Positions 6,616-14,518 of a DNA stretch of 64,000 nucleotides are shown here, one piece after another. The stretch is from Gillisia sp. Hel_I_86 (GTDB lineage Bacteria > Bacteroidota > Bacteroidia > Flavobacteriales > Flavobacteriaceae). Position 1 is the first letter of the stretch. Each line of letters starts with the position of its first letter. The translations under genes were made by a program, and so were the position numbers. The notes beneath the pieces were generated by a model that saw only the letters and a program-made list of their open reading frames with translations, was not told the origin of the DNA and ran no database searches. The stretch lies in assembly GCF_007827275.1 (NCBI RefSeq), contig NZ_VISE01000001.1, forward strand, positions 2,046,001 to 2,110,000, in the 5' to 3' direction.

Positions 6616-7490
6616 GGTTATGTTTTGGAATAATGTGGGAATTTATTATTTATACATCGATCAAATTTACGACAAATGGATTTACGCAATATTTTAAACG
6701 ATCTGGATCGAGCCGAGAAGATCGAGCTGGCGCAGCTTCTCCATCGGGGGCTCAACGTCCCCGACCTAGGGCTTGTGGGCTGGGACATCGGCAACGACCG
6801 CCCGGTGTATTGCCCTCACTGCGAAGACTCGGACATATACGGTCACGGGCACTACAAGGGGCGCAGGCGCTACAAGTGCAGGTCTTGCCACAAGACCTTC
6901 AACGACTTTACCGGTACTGCCGTTGACGGCATAAAGAAGCTGGAAAAGTTCCAAGAATACCTGTTGTTGGTGGTGGAGAGCGACGACAAGCAGTTAGACA
7001 TCAACGACAAGGTCTCGGTGGTGGTCGCCTCGGGCAGGAACGGCGGGAGGACCATGCTTGTGGCAAAGATCGGCAGGATAGATGCGGAAAGCGTCCAGAG
7101 CACGATAGGTGCGCTCATCGCACCGGGCAACGTACTGTGTTCCGATTCCCATCCTTCGATAATCAAATGGGCAAGGGACAACGAACTCGAGCACCATACC
7201 TTTGTGGCGTCGCGCCAACATGTAAAGGACAGGTGCTATCACGTACAGCACGTCAATTCCCGAGACAACCGCTATAAGAGATGGGTCAAGAAGTTTTATG
7301 GGGTTTCGACCAAGTACCTTCGGGGCTACTTGAACTGGTTTGTCTTTCTGGAAAAGATAAAGAAATCTGCCCTACAGGGCTTGGAACTTGCAAGGTGCGT
7401 CGCCAAGAACATCGGTGCAATAAAACTCTATAGCTCTATCGAAAGGAAGTATGAGAAATTGATAGTTCCACAACTTTATAAAACATAACC
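6616..7490 (+). mobile_element. IS1595-family insertion sequence, internally deleted (875 bp)
   Basis: Ends are defined by terminal inverted repeats: left GGTTATGTTTTGGAAT, right (reverse complement) GGTTATGTTTTATAAA. An exact 8-bp duplication, ATATTTTC, flanks them (6608-6615, 7491-7498). The interior is much richer in GC than its surroundings, a sign of recent arrival. It carries one transposase gene missing its central HTH region, so the copy is probably non-autonomous. It interrupts the last codons of a minus-strand gene whose rest lies at 7492-8103. Confidence 0.93.
6676..7488 (+). pseudogene. IS1595-family (ISPna2-like) transposase with in-frame internal deletions
   Basis: 270 residues. 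The zinc ribbon (CPHC at 46-49, CRSC at 73-76) and the FNDFTGTA segment mark the IS1595 family. Catalytic landmarks follow: DDKQLD (first Asp), LCSDSHPS (second Asp) and HVQHVNSRDNRYKRW (the Asn variant of the third residue, ISPna2 type), and the C-terminus looks complete. Family members have about 70-90 more residues here: an HTH between VVES and the first catalytic Asp, and a basic Lys/Arg stretch between DINDK and VSVVV. Both are gone, leaving the frame open. It probably cannot bind the IS ends. Confidence 0.8.
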
Positions 7491-8103
7491 ATATTTTCAA
7501 ATATTCAATTTGAGTCGGAATTTCATCCTTTTCACGCTCTAAATTATATTCATCCAATAGTTCAGGGTATTCAGTTAATAATTCCGTCATAACTTCCCTA
7601 TCAATCATTCTTATTTTATTTGTCTCTTTATCCAAAAGATACAAGAATCTTTTCATTGCAAGAGAAGCACCTGCACTACCTCCCCCAATTGCTCCAAATG
7701 CCATACCCGACTGCATTTCTTTAGTTTGCATGGTTTTATTCATTGGGATTCCCGCTGTGAAAACAAAATATTTTCCGTCACTAATTATTTTTGAATACCA
7801 GGTCTGTAATTTATAAGGCCAACCATTAATGAAGATTGAATCTCCTGTTGAATGTGCGACAATTTCCTTTTTTAATACTTTTCTTTTTATTGATTTGTCA
7901 GCGGAAATCAATTTGTAATTATTTCCACCATTCATTTTAATGTCTGATTTTGTTCTTCTTTCTATTGTTAAATCAAAGTTTTTACTTGGAGTTTTTGCTT
8001 TTAACTCCTCCAAACTCATATAACTACCTTGTGGATAAATTTCCTGGGATGTGGCTGAAATACTCATCAATAGGACTGCTAAAATTAATGTTGTAAACAA
8101 CAC
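7372..8103 (-). CDS. Secreted protein of unknown function with an IS-encoded tail
   Basis: 243 residues as it stands. An N-terminal hydrophobic signal (residues 3-19) precedes a secreted domain with YMSLEELKAKTPS, a Gly-rich SGMAFGAIGGGSAGAS hairpin and a Tyr/Asp/Glu-rich end. Residues 205-243 are read from inside the IS. Rejoining the target site gives ...EYLKILNTK then TAA at 6594-6596, so the native protein had about 208 residues and lost only four. The start is GTG at 8103 with an in-frame stop just upstream; no ATG is available. I do not recognise the family with certainty. Confidence 0.6.
   Translation of the reverse strand: MLFTTLILAVLLMSISATSQEIYPQGSYMSLEELKAKTPSKNFDLTIERRTKSDIKMNGGNNYKLISADKSIKRKVLKKEIVAHSTGDSIFINGWPYKLQTWYSKIISDGKYFVFTAGIPMNKTMQTKEMQSGMAFGAIGGGSAGASLAMKRFLYLLDKETNKIRMIDREVMTELLTEYPELLDEYNLEREKDEIPTQIEYLKIWLCFIKLWNYQFLILPFDRAIEFYCTDVLGDAPCKFQAL
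7491..7498. repeat. 8-bp target site duplication, right copy
   Basis: ATATTTTC, identical to 6608-6615 and immediately outside the right inverted repeat of the IS. Confidence 0.92.
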
Positions 8104-8331
8104 TACTTTTCACTCCGTGACGGATTTACGCACTAACTATTCGGTTTATAACTGACCTTTATTTTATGTTTATATTTTCATTTTAGCACTTATTCCGCTA
8201 TTTTTTTATATACATTCTTGTGTTTAGTGTCTAAGAGTTGTTCACCTTAAGTAGTTCGAATACTTATGAAAACATGAAAGTCGTACATGGCGTTGCACGA
8301 CTTTCATTTGAACAAGATAGCACTTTAACAA
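8104..8331. other. Intergenic stretch with a hairpin
   Basis: No gene. Besides the hairpin at 8274-8307, bases 8110-8200 are AT-rich with a GTGCGTAAAT motif on the minus strand and no clear promoter. Confidence 0.3.
8274..8307 (-). terminator. Hairpin downstream of the 8332-9021 gene
   Basis: ATGAAAGTCGT (8274-8284) and ACGACTTTCAT (8297-8307) form a perfect 11-bp stem with a 12-nt loop. It lies 24 bp past the stop of the minus-strand gene. There is no long T tract, so its terminator role is inferred from position. Confidence 0.5.
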
Positions 8332-9021
8332 TTACTCTTTGTTTAATACCATAATTTGTGAAACAGGTTCGCTTGTTATTGCTGCATTTTTCATGGCTTC
8401 TTTCAAATTGGACTTTTCTAAAAAAGAAGTAATATCATTCGTGTCTTCGGCGTTGAAAATTGCCACAACATTTAAGCGATTGTCCAAATCTTTTCCAAGC
8501 GCAGTAAGTGAAATCTTATACTCTGACCGAACATTCTGATGGTTATCAAATGCTTTTTTCCACTGTTTGTAATCCTTTACGGTGTGTTGAATGATCAAAA
8601 AAGCATCACCTGTTGGGATTCCTGAATTGGAAACTTTGAAATAGGTGAAAGTCGGCTTACTGGTCACTCCTGCCGCTCCCATTAACTCAGCTGTTTTAGG
8701 ATCTGTGAAAAAATCTTTCCCAGTTTTCACATTCTCGAGTTCAAAAACTACGGTTATAAAATTCGGATCAGAGGCCCCTCTTAGGATAAGCTTTTCTACT
8801 ATTCCAGCTTTTTTTCTCCTTTCGGCATCCTTTTTATAAGCCGTTTTCCAAATGCCAAAGTCTGCAACATTGTGTTGAACCAATACACACGTCATTCCTC
8901 CAAGTATATGATATGTGAAAGAGAAATTTTCTGCTTCGTTTTGGCTGGTTTGAGAATAGGACATTGTTACTGAAAGCGCCAATATCAGCGTTAATGCGAG
9001 TTTGATTTTAAAGTATTTCAT
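8332..9021 (-). CDS. Secreted protein with two tandem ferredoxin-like (ABM/DUF-type) domains
   Basis: 229 residues with a classic signal peptide ending near SYSQ (residue 23). Two similar halves follow, residues 42-128 and 138-226. Each starts with a strand ending in QHNV/QHTV, continues with W(K)xAY/AF..., has a V/LNVVxxxxxxE strand, and ends with an E..KxAMxxAxxTSxP helix-strand. This is the pattern of a duplicated antibiotic-biosynthesis-monooxygenase-like fold. It is exported, so a cytosolic enzyme role is unlikely. It lies 18 bp downstream of the methyltransferase gene and probably in its operon. Confidence 0.6.
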   Translation of the reverse strand: MKYFKIKLALTLILALSVTMSYSQTSQNEAENFSFTYHILGGMTCVLVQHNVADFGIWKTAYKKDAERRKKAGIVEKLILRGASDPNFITVVFELENVKTGKDFFTDPKTAELMGAAGVTSKPTFTYFKVSNSGIPTGDAFLIIQHTVKDYKQWKKAFDNHQNVRSEYKISLTALGKDLDNRLNVVAIFNAEDTNDITSFLEKSNLKEAMKNAAITSEPVSQIMVLNKE

Positions 9022-9039
9022 TTTAATATAGTTTATGGT

Positions 9040-10077
9040 TTATTTAATAGCTATTACTGCACTCGAAGGCCCTGTAAGAGGCATTATGGATGTTTCTTTA
9101 AATCCAACTTCCTTGGCCCATTGGTTGAAATCGGCAAAAGAAAAGTCAAATCCCTCTGGTGTTTCAATCATCATGTTCAGAGACATCAATAGGCCAAATG
9201 CATTTTTATTTCGCGTATCATCAATGATATTTTCTATCACCACCAAACTGCCCCCCTCAGGAAGTGCTTGGTAGGCTTTCTTCATTAATCGTTTCTTTTC
9301 AACCACCCCCCAGTCATGAAGTACATTGCCCATGGTAATTACATCTGTATTTGGAATTTCATCTTTGAAAAAATCACCCGAAAGCACCTTCACCTTTTCA
9401 GCAAGGCCCATGTTCTCAATGTTTTGAGAAGCCAAAGGCGAAACAGGTGGCAAGTCGTATGATATGCATTTCATATGTGGATTGAGCTGTGCCACTTGAG
9501 CGGCGAGATATCCACCGGCTCCTCCCAAATCGCATAAGGTTTGATACCCAGAGAAATCAAATCTATGTGACAATGCCATGAAATTGCCCATTTGAATGCC
9601 ACCCATAGCTCCTAAAAATTCACTTAACAAAGCTTGGTCTCTATATAAAATTTCGAAAATGGGTTTTCCTCCCGAACGTGTCTCATTTTGGGGCTTTCCT
9701 GTTTTTAGACCTTCTTCCAGATTGTTCCAAAAAGGATATAAACGATTATTTGCCATTTCAAGCATTCCACCAACATAGCTAGGTTTATTCTTGTCGAGAA
9801 AAAGCGCTGAATCTTCAGCATTTCGGTACGTAGCAGTTTCCTTCAAGCCGTTTCTTTCCAGAAATCCGAGCGCCACTAATGCATCCAGAAAGTCATAAAG
9901 ATTTCTATGGTGTAATCCTAGTTTGGTTTGTATGTCCTTTCCAGACAATTCTCCCGCAGATAAATAGGTAAATAGCTCCATATTAATCGCCGTAAGAAGT
10001 GTTTTTGAGGCCCAAAATCCCAAGCCAATTTGCATGATTTTGGACGGGTCGATTTGTTTTTCAATTGTTGTTTCCAT
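9040..10077 (-). CDS. SAM-dependent O-methyltransferase (two-domain type)
   Basis: 345 residues. The N-terminal 110 residues resemble the winged-helix dimerisation domain of plant-type/polyketide O-methyltransferases (LGLHHRNLYDFLDALVALGFLER). The C-terminal Rossmann domain has the SAM motif DLGGAGGYLAAQ (near residue 185), an acidic strand end DLP, GDFF, and a VLHDW segment whose His-Asp pair is catalytic or substrate-binding in this family. It probably methylates a small hydroxylated compound. The second gene of a likely NmrA-methyltransferase-secreted protein operon. Confidence 0.8.
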   Translation of the reverse strand: METTIEKQIDPSKIMQIGLGFWASKTLLTAINMELFTYLSAGELSGKDIQTKLGLHHRNLYDFLDALVALGFLERNGLKETATYRNAEDSALFLDKNKPSYVGGMLEMANNRLYPFWNNLEEGLKTGKPQNETRSGGKPIFEILYRDQALLSEFLGAMGGIQMGNFMALSHRFDFSGYQTLCDLGGAGGYLAAQVAQLNPHMKCISYDLPPVSPLASQNIENMGLAEKVKVLSGDFFKDEIPNTDVITMGNVLHDWGVVEKKRLMKKAYQALPEGGSLVVIENIIDDTRNKNAFGLLMSLNMMIETPEGFDFSFADFNQWAKEVGFKETSIMPLTGPSSAVIAIK

Positions 10078-10143
10078 TTTTAATTTTTTTAGTAATTAAT
10101 TAAAGTGGTTTATTGTAATTTATGAGTGTTAAACAGTGAATGC

Positions 10144-11043
10144 TTATTCCAGAAAGAAGGGCGCAAACTTTTCCTTGTTTTCTGTGAGCCATTGTTCAAA
10201 TCCTTTTATTTCAGGATACATTTCATGACTTGATTTCCGGTCTGCTTTTCTTTCTAGAATGTGTAATCGGTTGCAGGTAAACTGAGTTGCAAGATCTTCT
10301 GCTCCCGGGAAGCCAAATGAAGCAAAGACCTCTCTTGGTATATCCTTGTATTGGATGGTTTTCCCAAGAACCTTCGTCATGATCTCGGCATACTTTACAG
10401 GCTCCAAGTCTTCAGCAACAGCACCTATAAGTTTCCCGATGTATTTAGAAGGGTCGCTGAAAATCGTGTTTACGATTCCACCTAAATCTTCAATGGACAA
10501 AGCAGCCAATGGCGTATTCCCTTGCGGGAACCCGAATCCATAAGTGCCATCTTCCTGTTTCATTGGTGGAAAGAAGGATAGAAAATTCTCGAAATAAAAG
10601 GCTGCATGAACATACGTTGTTGGCGTGTCTTTCGATCTGCTGTAATTCTCCATGGCCGCTTTGGTTTCAAAATGAGGTACGGATAAAGTTCCATTGGATA
10701 ATTGTTCAGCACTTGGAAGCGTACTGAAAACAAAGTGGTCAATATTTGCTGCTTCTACAGCATCTACCAGGTTTAGTCCCTGTTGTAATTCTCCACCGAA
10801 ATGTTCCCAAAAATTGGTGACACCAAATACCCCATAGCAGCCTTGCATGGCTGCAATGAGCGTTTCCTTGTCAGATAAATCTGCTTTTATAATTTCGGCA
10901 CCCTTTGATTCGAGTGCGAGAGCAGCATCAGATTCGGGGTTTCTGGTGAGACACCTTACTTTAAAATTTTCCTGTTGTAATAAATGGCGAGCTACACTGC
11001 CTCCTTGGGCTCCTGTTGCTCCAGTAACTAATATGGTTTTCAT
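10144..11043 (-). CDS. NmrA-like NAD(P)-binding protein
   Basis: 299 residues of the atypical short-chain dehydrogenase/NmrA family. The N-terminus has the dinucleotide motif VTGATGAQGGSVARHL. Next come RCLTRNPES (NADP-type basic residue), a KADLSD strand end and NFWEHFGGE. NmrA-like proteins are sensors or reductases of NAD(P) state; the Ser-Tyr-Lys triad is not evident, so a regulatory or atypical redox role is possible. It is followed after 66 bp by the methyltransferase gene, suggesting modification of a shared small molecule. Confidence 0.78.
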   Translation of the reverse strand: MKTILVTGATGAQGGSVARHLLQQENFKVRCLTRNPESDAALALESKGAEIIKADLSDKETLIAAMQGCYGVFGVTNFWEHFGGELQQGLNLVDAVEAANIDHFVFSTLPSAEQLSNGTLSVPHFETKAAMENYSRSKDTPTTYVHAAFYFENFLSFFPPMKQEDGTYGFGFPQGNTPLAALSIEDLGGIVNTIFSDPSKYIGKLIGAVAEDLEPVKYAEIMTKVLGKTIQYKDIPREVFASFGFPGAEDLATQFTCNRLHILERKADRKSSHEMYPEIKGFEQWLTENKEKFAPFFLE

Positions 11044-11169
11044 TTTATCTTCATTTAAGTTTGATTTCTTAGGTCAAAAATGCTTAAATGAAGTATGAGA
11101 GGGAAAAAAAAGGAATGAACGTCCCTGTTAAGGGAGTAAATGGCTTAAAAAAGGGAGTGAAGAAAATGA

Positions 11170-12465
11170 CTATTTCCTCGGAAGTAGCAAATGGATGCTG
11201 GTTCCTGCTTTTGAACTTTCTATATTGATGGTTCCTTTATTGAGCAGCATAAATTCGTTGACGAGCACCAGACCTAAGCCTGACCCCTTTTCACGATCCG
11301 TTCCAAGTGTGCTCTTGTTTTCCTGAAGTGAAAACAGGGTTTCAATCTTTTCATGATCCATTCCAATACCAGTGTCTTTGATCGTGATTTGAACGTTGTC
11401 CTCAATATCATTGGTAGAGACCTCAATTTGTCCGCCTGAGGGCGTAAACTTTATGGAATTGCTGATTACATTTCTCAATACACTAAAAATCATATTGTAA
11501 TCAGCAAATACGGATGCTTTATCATCATCAAAATGCAAAAAACGAATATGCTTAGAAGCAATGAAATCGGTGAAAAGATGATGAACGTCTTTTATCAAAG
11601 GCTGTAAATCTATTTTTTGAGGTGAGCATTGAAGGCCTTCTTGCTGGCCCAGAGACCAATTCAAGAGGTTGTCGAGGAGTTGATTAACGTTTTTTGCTGC
11701 AAAACTGATCCTTGGCCCCAGCGCCAGGAGCTGTTCATTTTTTCCTTTCGCATTGTAGTATTCAAATAGTTCAGCGATCCCCTCCAGGGAGGTAACAGGA
11801 CTTCTTAGGTCGTGCCCAATTATAGAAAATAAGCGATCCTTTGTTTTGTTCAGGTTTTCCAGCTCCTTGGTACGAAGTTTTACGCGTTCTTCCAATTGCT
11901 CGAAGACGATGGAGTTTTGAATAGAGACCGCTATTTGCTGAGATAGCGTCATTAAAAACACTTCATCTGATTTATGGAAAAACAGGATGTCCTCACTTTC
12001 ACAAGACAAAACGGCCACCAATTCATTATTGGCAATAAGCGGCAAAGCCACTAAACTTTCAGCATTGGGGAGACCGGGAAGTTTGATAGTTTGGGAAGCG
12101 GATTTATCTTTTTTGTGGAAGGCATTTGCATATTTTCGATACTGAGATAATCGGGAAATTCTTAATTTTTTCTTCTTGCTGGCCACAGTGCCTACTACAC
12201 CATAATTAAAGGGTATCTCAACGCCAATTCCTAAATCGCAAAATCCCCGGCTGGCAAAAACCCGAAGTATGGTATCTTTCTTAGCCGGAAACAAAAGCAT
12301 GGTGTGCTTTAGATTGAAATTATCGTCTAGTAATTCTAAAATATTATCGAGCTTTTCCTTCAGGGGAGAAAGCTTTGCGAGCTCTACGGCAACATTTCTT
12401 AAAAGCACGTTTTTTCTCTTCTCTTCTAGGAGTTCTTTCTCTAATGACTCAATTGATTTTTCCAT
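11170..12465 (-). CDS. GAF-domain sensor histidine kinase
   Basis: 431 residues, cytosolic (no membrane segment). Coiled start (1-20), GAF domain (about 20-185), coiled linker, HisKA dimerisation domain with the phospho-acceptor in IIGHDLRSPVTSLEG (residue ~220), and HATPase domain with NSIKFTPSGG (N box), DTGIGM (G1) and GSGLGLVLV (G2). All kinase boxes are intact. The start overlaps the upstream PPOX-like gene by 17 bp, so the genes are coupled. With the LytTR regulator at the head of the operon it should form a two-component system sensing a soluble cue through the GAF domain. Confidence 0.88.
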   Translation of the reverse strand: MEKSIESLEKELLEEKRKNVLLRNVAVELAKLSPLKEKLDNILELLDDNFNLKHTMLLFPAKKDTILRVFASRGFCDLGIGVEIPFNYGVVGTVASKKKKLRISRLSQYRKYANAFHKKDKSASQTIKLPGLPNAESLVALPLIANNELVAVLSCESEDILFFHKSDEVFLMTLSQQIAVSIQNSIVFEQLEERVKLRTKELENLNKTKDRLFSIIGHDLRSPVTSLEGIAELFEYYNAKGKNEQLLALGPRISFAAKNVNQLLDNLLNWSLGQQEGLQCSPQKIDLQPLIKDVHHLFTDFIASKHIRFLHFDDDKASVFADYNMIFSVLRNVISNSIKFTPSGGQIEVSTNDIEDNVQITIKDTGIGMDHEKIETLFSLQENKSTLGTDREKGSGLGLVLVNEFMLLNKGTINIESSKAGTSIHLLLPRK

Positions 12466-12868
12466 TGAGCACGAGCGTTTGAATTGATTCGACTTTGCAA
12501 ATAACTGCAGATTGCAATTTGAAAGTATCTTCCATACCCTGCATGGATGCTATTGCCGTAATGATCATGTTCATTTCTTCAAACAAGTCGCCTTCCGTTT
12601 CTTCTTTCTCAAAGCATAGGTTAATTTTCCAGAGGGAAAACGTTTCAGGGCAGTTTACAGCTACCGTAAAATGTGGATTCTCGTTGATGTTTTTCCAGGT
12701 TTTGCTAAAAAACTGCCGTGATATAGCCAGGTAGTCCTCATCTATGTAGTGAACATGCGAAATATACGTCACATTTGGCGTTCCATCAAGAGACACCGTG
12801 GCAAGTGTAGGTGGTATAACACCTTGAAAGGCAGGAAACATATCCTGTGTTATTTTGTTTTTCATCAT
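12449..12868 (-). CDS. Pyridoxamine-5'-phosphate-oxidase-like FMN-binding protein
   Basis: 139 residues of the split-barrel PPOX class: PTLATVSLDGTPNVTYIS at residues 19-36 and a KTWKNINENPHFTVAV segment are characteristic. Such proteins bind FMN, F420 or haem. It sits between a second split-barrel-like gene and the GAF kinase, overlapping the kinase by 17 bp, which suggests a flavin- or redox-linked input to the two-component system. Its substrate is unknown. Confidence 0.7.
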   Translation of the reverse strand: MMKNKITQDMFPAFQGVIPPTLATVSLDGTPNVTYISHVHYIDEDYLAISRQFFSKTWKNINENPHFTVAVNCPETFSLWKINLCFEKEETEGDLFEEMNMIITAIASMQGMEDTFKLQSAVICKVESIQTLVLNGKIN

Positions 12869-12871
12869 CTC

Positions 12872-13342
12872 TTAGTCCGTTAGTTTGCCTCCTGTTCCAG
12901 GTTTGGGTGTCTGTTCATACACTTCGGTAAACCGCATCCTCACCGCAATGCTGGGTTGATCTAATAAGTAACCAAAAATTCCGTCTCCATCCAACCCCAT
13001 ACCACTTAGTATTTCAATGATTTTAAGGACTTTTGGCTGATACAAATTAACATTTTCCTCGGTACACATTTGATGACTTACATACTTCCCTTTTATCTGA
13101 TAAGATTCAAAGTTGAGTATTGAAGCCATTAAAAAGCTGATTTTCGAATCAGCCTCGAGCGTTGGTTCTATAATTTCAAACAATTGCTTTGGAAGAAAAA
13201 TGATAATGTGTTCATTGTCCACTTCAATGGTATAGCCAGCGACCCGAGTCAACTCACAAATCTTATTTTTATTTACTGAGGCCACCCAAAAAAGGAATTC
13301 CTGTAGGCCAGATATTGTTTTTATTCTTTCAGTAATTTCCAT
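12872..13342 (-). CDS. Probable second split-barrel (PPOX-like) protein
   Basis: 156 residues. The middle (NFESYQIKGKYVSHQMCTEEN) and the end (EVYEQTPKPGTGGKL) resemble the later strands and C-terminal tail of PPOX-class FMN proteins, but the N-terminal half is less typical. It is three bases upstream of the PPOX-like gene and 25 bp downstream of the LytTR regulator, in the same operon. A flavin- or haem-binding partner of its neighbour is the best guess. Confidence 0.5.
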   Translation of the reverse strand: MEITERIKTISGLQEFLFWVASVNKNKICELTRVAGYTIEVDNEHIIIFLPKQLFEIIEPTLEADSKISFLMASILNFESYQIKGKYVSHQMCTEENVNLYQPKVLKIIEILSGMGLDGDGIFGYLLDQPSIAVRMRFTEVYEQTPKPGTGGKLTD

Positions 13343-13367
13343 GAAAAACTAAATTAGAGAAAATCTA

Positions 13368-14099
13368 TCAAAGTATGCTAATTCTGGAAAGAAAAGCGCG
13401 CCTATATGTTTTTCCAATTCCAATTTTCTTCTCCCCAATCAATAACATATTTTGAGTCAGTTTAATATCATCAATGGCTTCGAGATTGATGATATAAGAG
13501 CGATGCACTTGTAAGAAAAGATCATCTGGGAACTTTTCGGATATGTTCTTTAACCGTTCCTTAATCATGTACTTCTTGTTCTGTAGATGGATGTAGCAAT
13601 ACTTGTCATACGCTTCAATATATCTGATGTCTGAGAGTAGCACTTTCGTTAATGAAGCGCCGTCTTTCACAAAAAGATGCTTTGTTATACGCGTATTAAT
13701 AGAGCTAGCGATACCTATTCTTTCCTTTTGTTTATTAAAAATCGCAAGCGCTATACTTCGCTCTAATTCCTCTGCTTTATATGGTTTAGTGATGTAGGCC
13801 ACAGGTTGTGTTTCCTTGGCTTTATTGAAAGTACTAGCATCATGAAACGAGGTTAAAAAAACGGTTGGAATATCAAATAACTCATTGATTTTATTAACCA
13901 AATCAATTCCCGAGATATCACTATTCAAATCAACATCCATCAATAAGATATCAGGATTTGTTGCTCGAATTATAGGAATCACCTGATGAGGATCAACTAT
14001 AACATCAATTAAATCGTATTTTAATGAATCCATCACCATTCGAAGTTTTGCTTCATGAATGGGATCGTCTTCTGTTGCTAATATTCTAATTTTGGACAT
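13368..14099 (-). CDS. LytTR-family response regulator
   Basis: 243 residues. The receiver domain (1-120) has the acidic pair EDD near residue 10, the phospho-acceptor in ILLMDVDLN (Asp ~56), VFLTS (Thr ~83) and KPYKAEEL (Lys ~105). A LytTR DNA-binding domain (about 140-240) follows, with IRYIEAYDKYCYIHL and FLQVHRSYIINLEAID. First gene of a four-gene minus-strand operon with two PPOX-like proteins and a GAF histidine kinase. Repeat R4 lies just upstream. Confidence 0.9.
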   Translation of the reverse strand: MSKIRILATEDDPIHEAKLRMVMDSLKYDLIDVIVDPHQVIPIIRATNPDILLMDVDLNSDISGIDLVNKINELFDIPTVFLTSFHDASTFNKAKETQPVAYITKPYKAEELERSIALAIFNKQKERIGIASSINTRITKHLFVKDGASLTKVLLSDIRYIEAYDKYCYIHLQNKKYMIKERLKNISEKFPDDLFLQVHRSYIINLEAIDDIKLTQNMLLIGEKKIGIGKTYRRAFLSRISIL

Positions 14100-14133
14100 T
14101 TACAGTTGATTCTATCAAAGTGAATTAAACACA

Positions 14134-14256
14134 ACGGTCTTTAACGCAATTAGCGTGGAGTAGGGACGCAAACTCGTCGGCTTTGTTGTTTTTTAGTTGG
14201 TCTCTAAAATAACACTTTTCACTGGAATGCCCGCTATTTGCGATAAGCGACTTGGC
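14134..14256. repeat. Dispersed repeat R4 (attC-like)
   Basis: Blocks: ACGGTCTTTAACGCAATTAGCGTGGAG, GGGACGC, GTCGGCTTTGTTGTT, CTAAAATAACACTTTTCACTGG, TGCCCGCTATTTGCGATAAGCGACTTG. The CCCGATAGCTATTGGG hairpin of R1 and R3 is missing. It is preceded by ACACA (14129-14133), giving a CACAACGGTC start that is nearly inverse-complementary to the GACTTGTTGTG end of R1. Its right end is seven bases from the stop codon (14263) of a decayed minus-strand gene. Confidence 0.7.
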
Positions 14257-14262
14257 AGCTTT

Positions 14263-14518
14263 TTATTTTTTTCTATAAATACTTATAAGACCTGCTTGCT
14301 TATCATCCGCTAGTAGCTCTTTTATTCTTTTAGCACGTGCTCCTTCATTTAATGTTCCGTTATTATCGAAAAATTTGTCATACCATTTATTCTTTTGTCA
14401 TACTGAGAATTTTTACTTTGAATATCTGCATAAAATAATCTCTCAAAATTACTTTTGTCGAATAAATTATCTAAATCATTTTCTGAAAAAAAATGTTTGA
14501 AATAAGAATTGTTTTTTG
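14263..14518 (-). pseudogene. Frameshifted C-terminal fragment of an unknown gene
   Basis: Reading leftwards, the minus strand encodes a continuous-looking C-terminus in two frames: first SYFKHFFSENDLDNLF...IQSKNSQYDK, then, after a one-base shift near 14390, NKWYDKFFDNN...KELLADDKQAGLISIYRKK and a stop at 14263. The protein family was not recognised. The upstream end is cut by the ATPase remnant on the other strand. It is immediately followed by repeat R4. Confidence 0.6.

Noticed and set aside
6633-7251. Alternative-frame ORFs inside the IS (6633-6926, 6766-6954, 6870-7181, 6994-7251)
   Set aside because: Shadows of the GC-rich transposase reading frame, with Arg/Pro/Ala-rich composition and no motif.
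14134-14256. CRISPR array from the repeated segments at 2.8, 4.7, 6.5 and 14.1 kb
   Set aside because: Copies are long, kilobases apart and unevenly spaced, with no cas gene; they are dispersed repeats.
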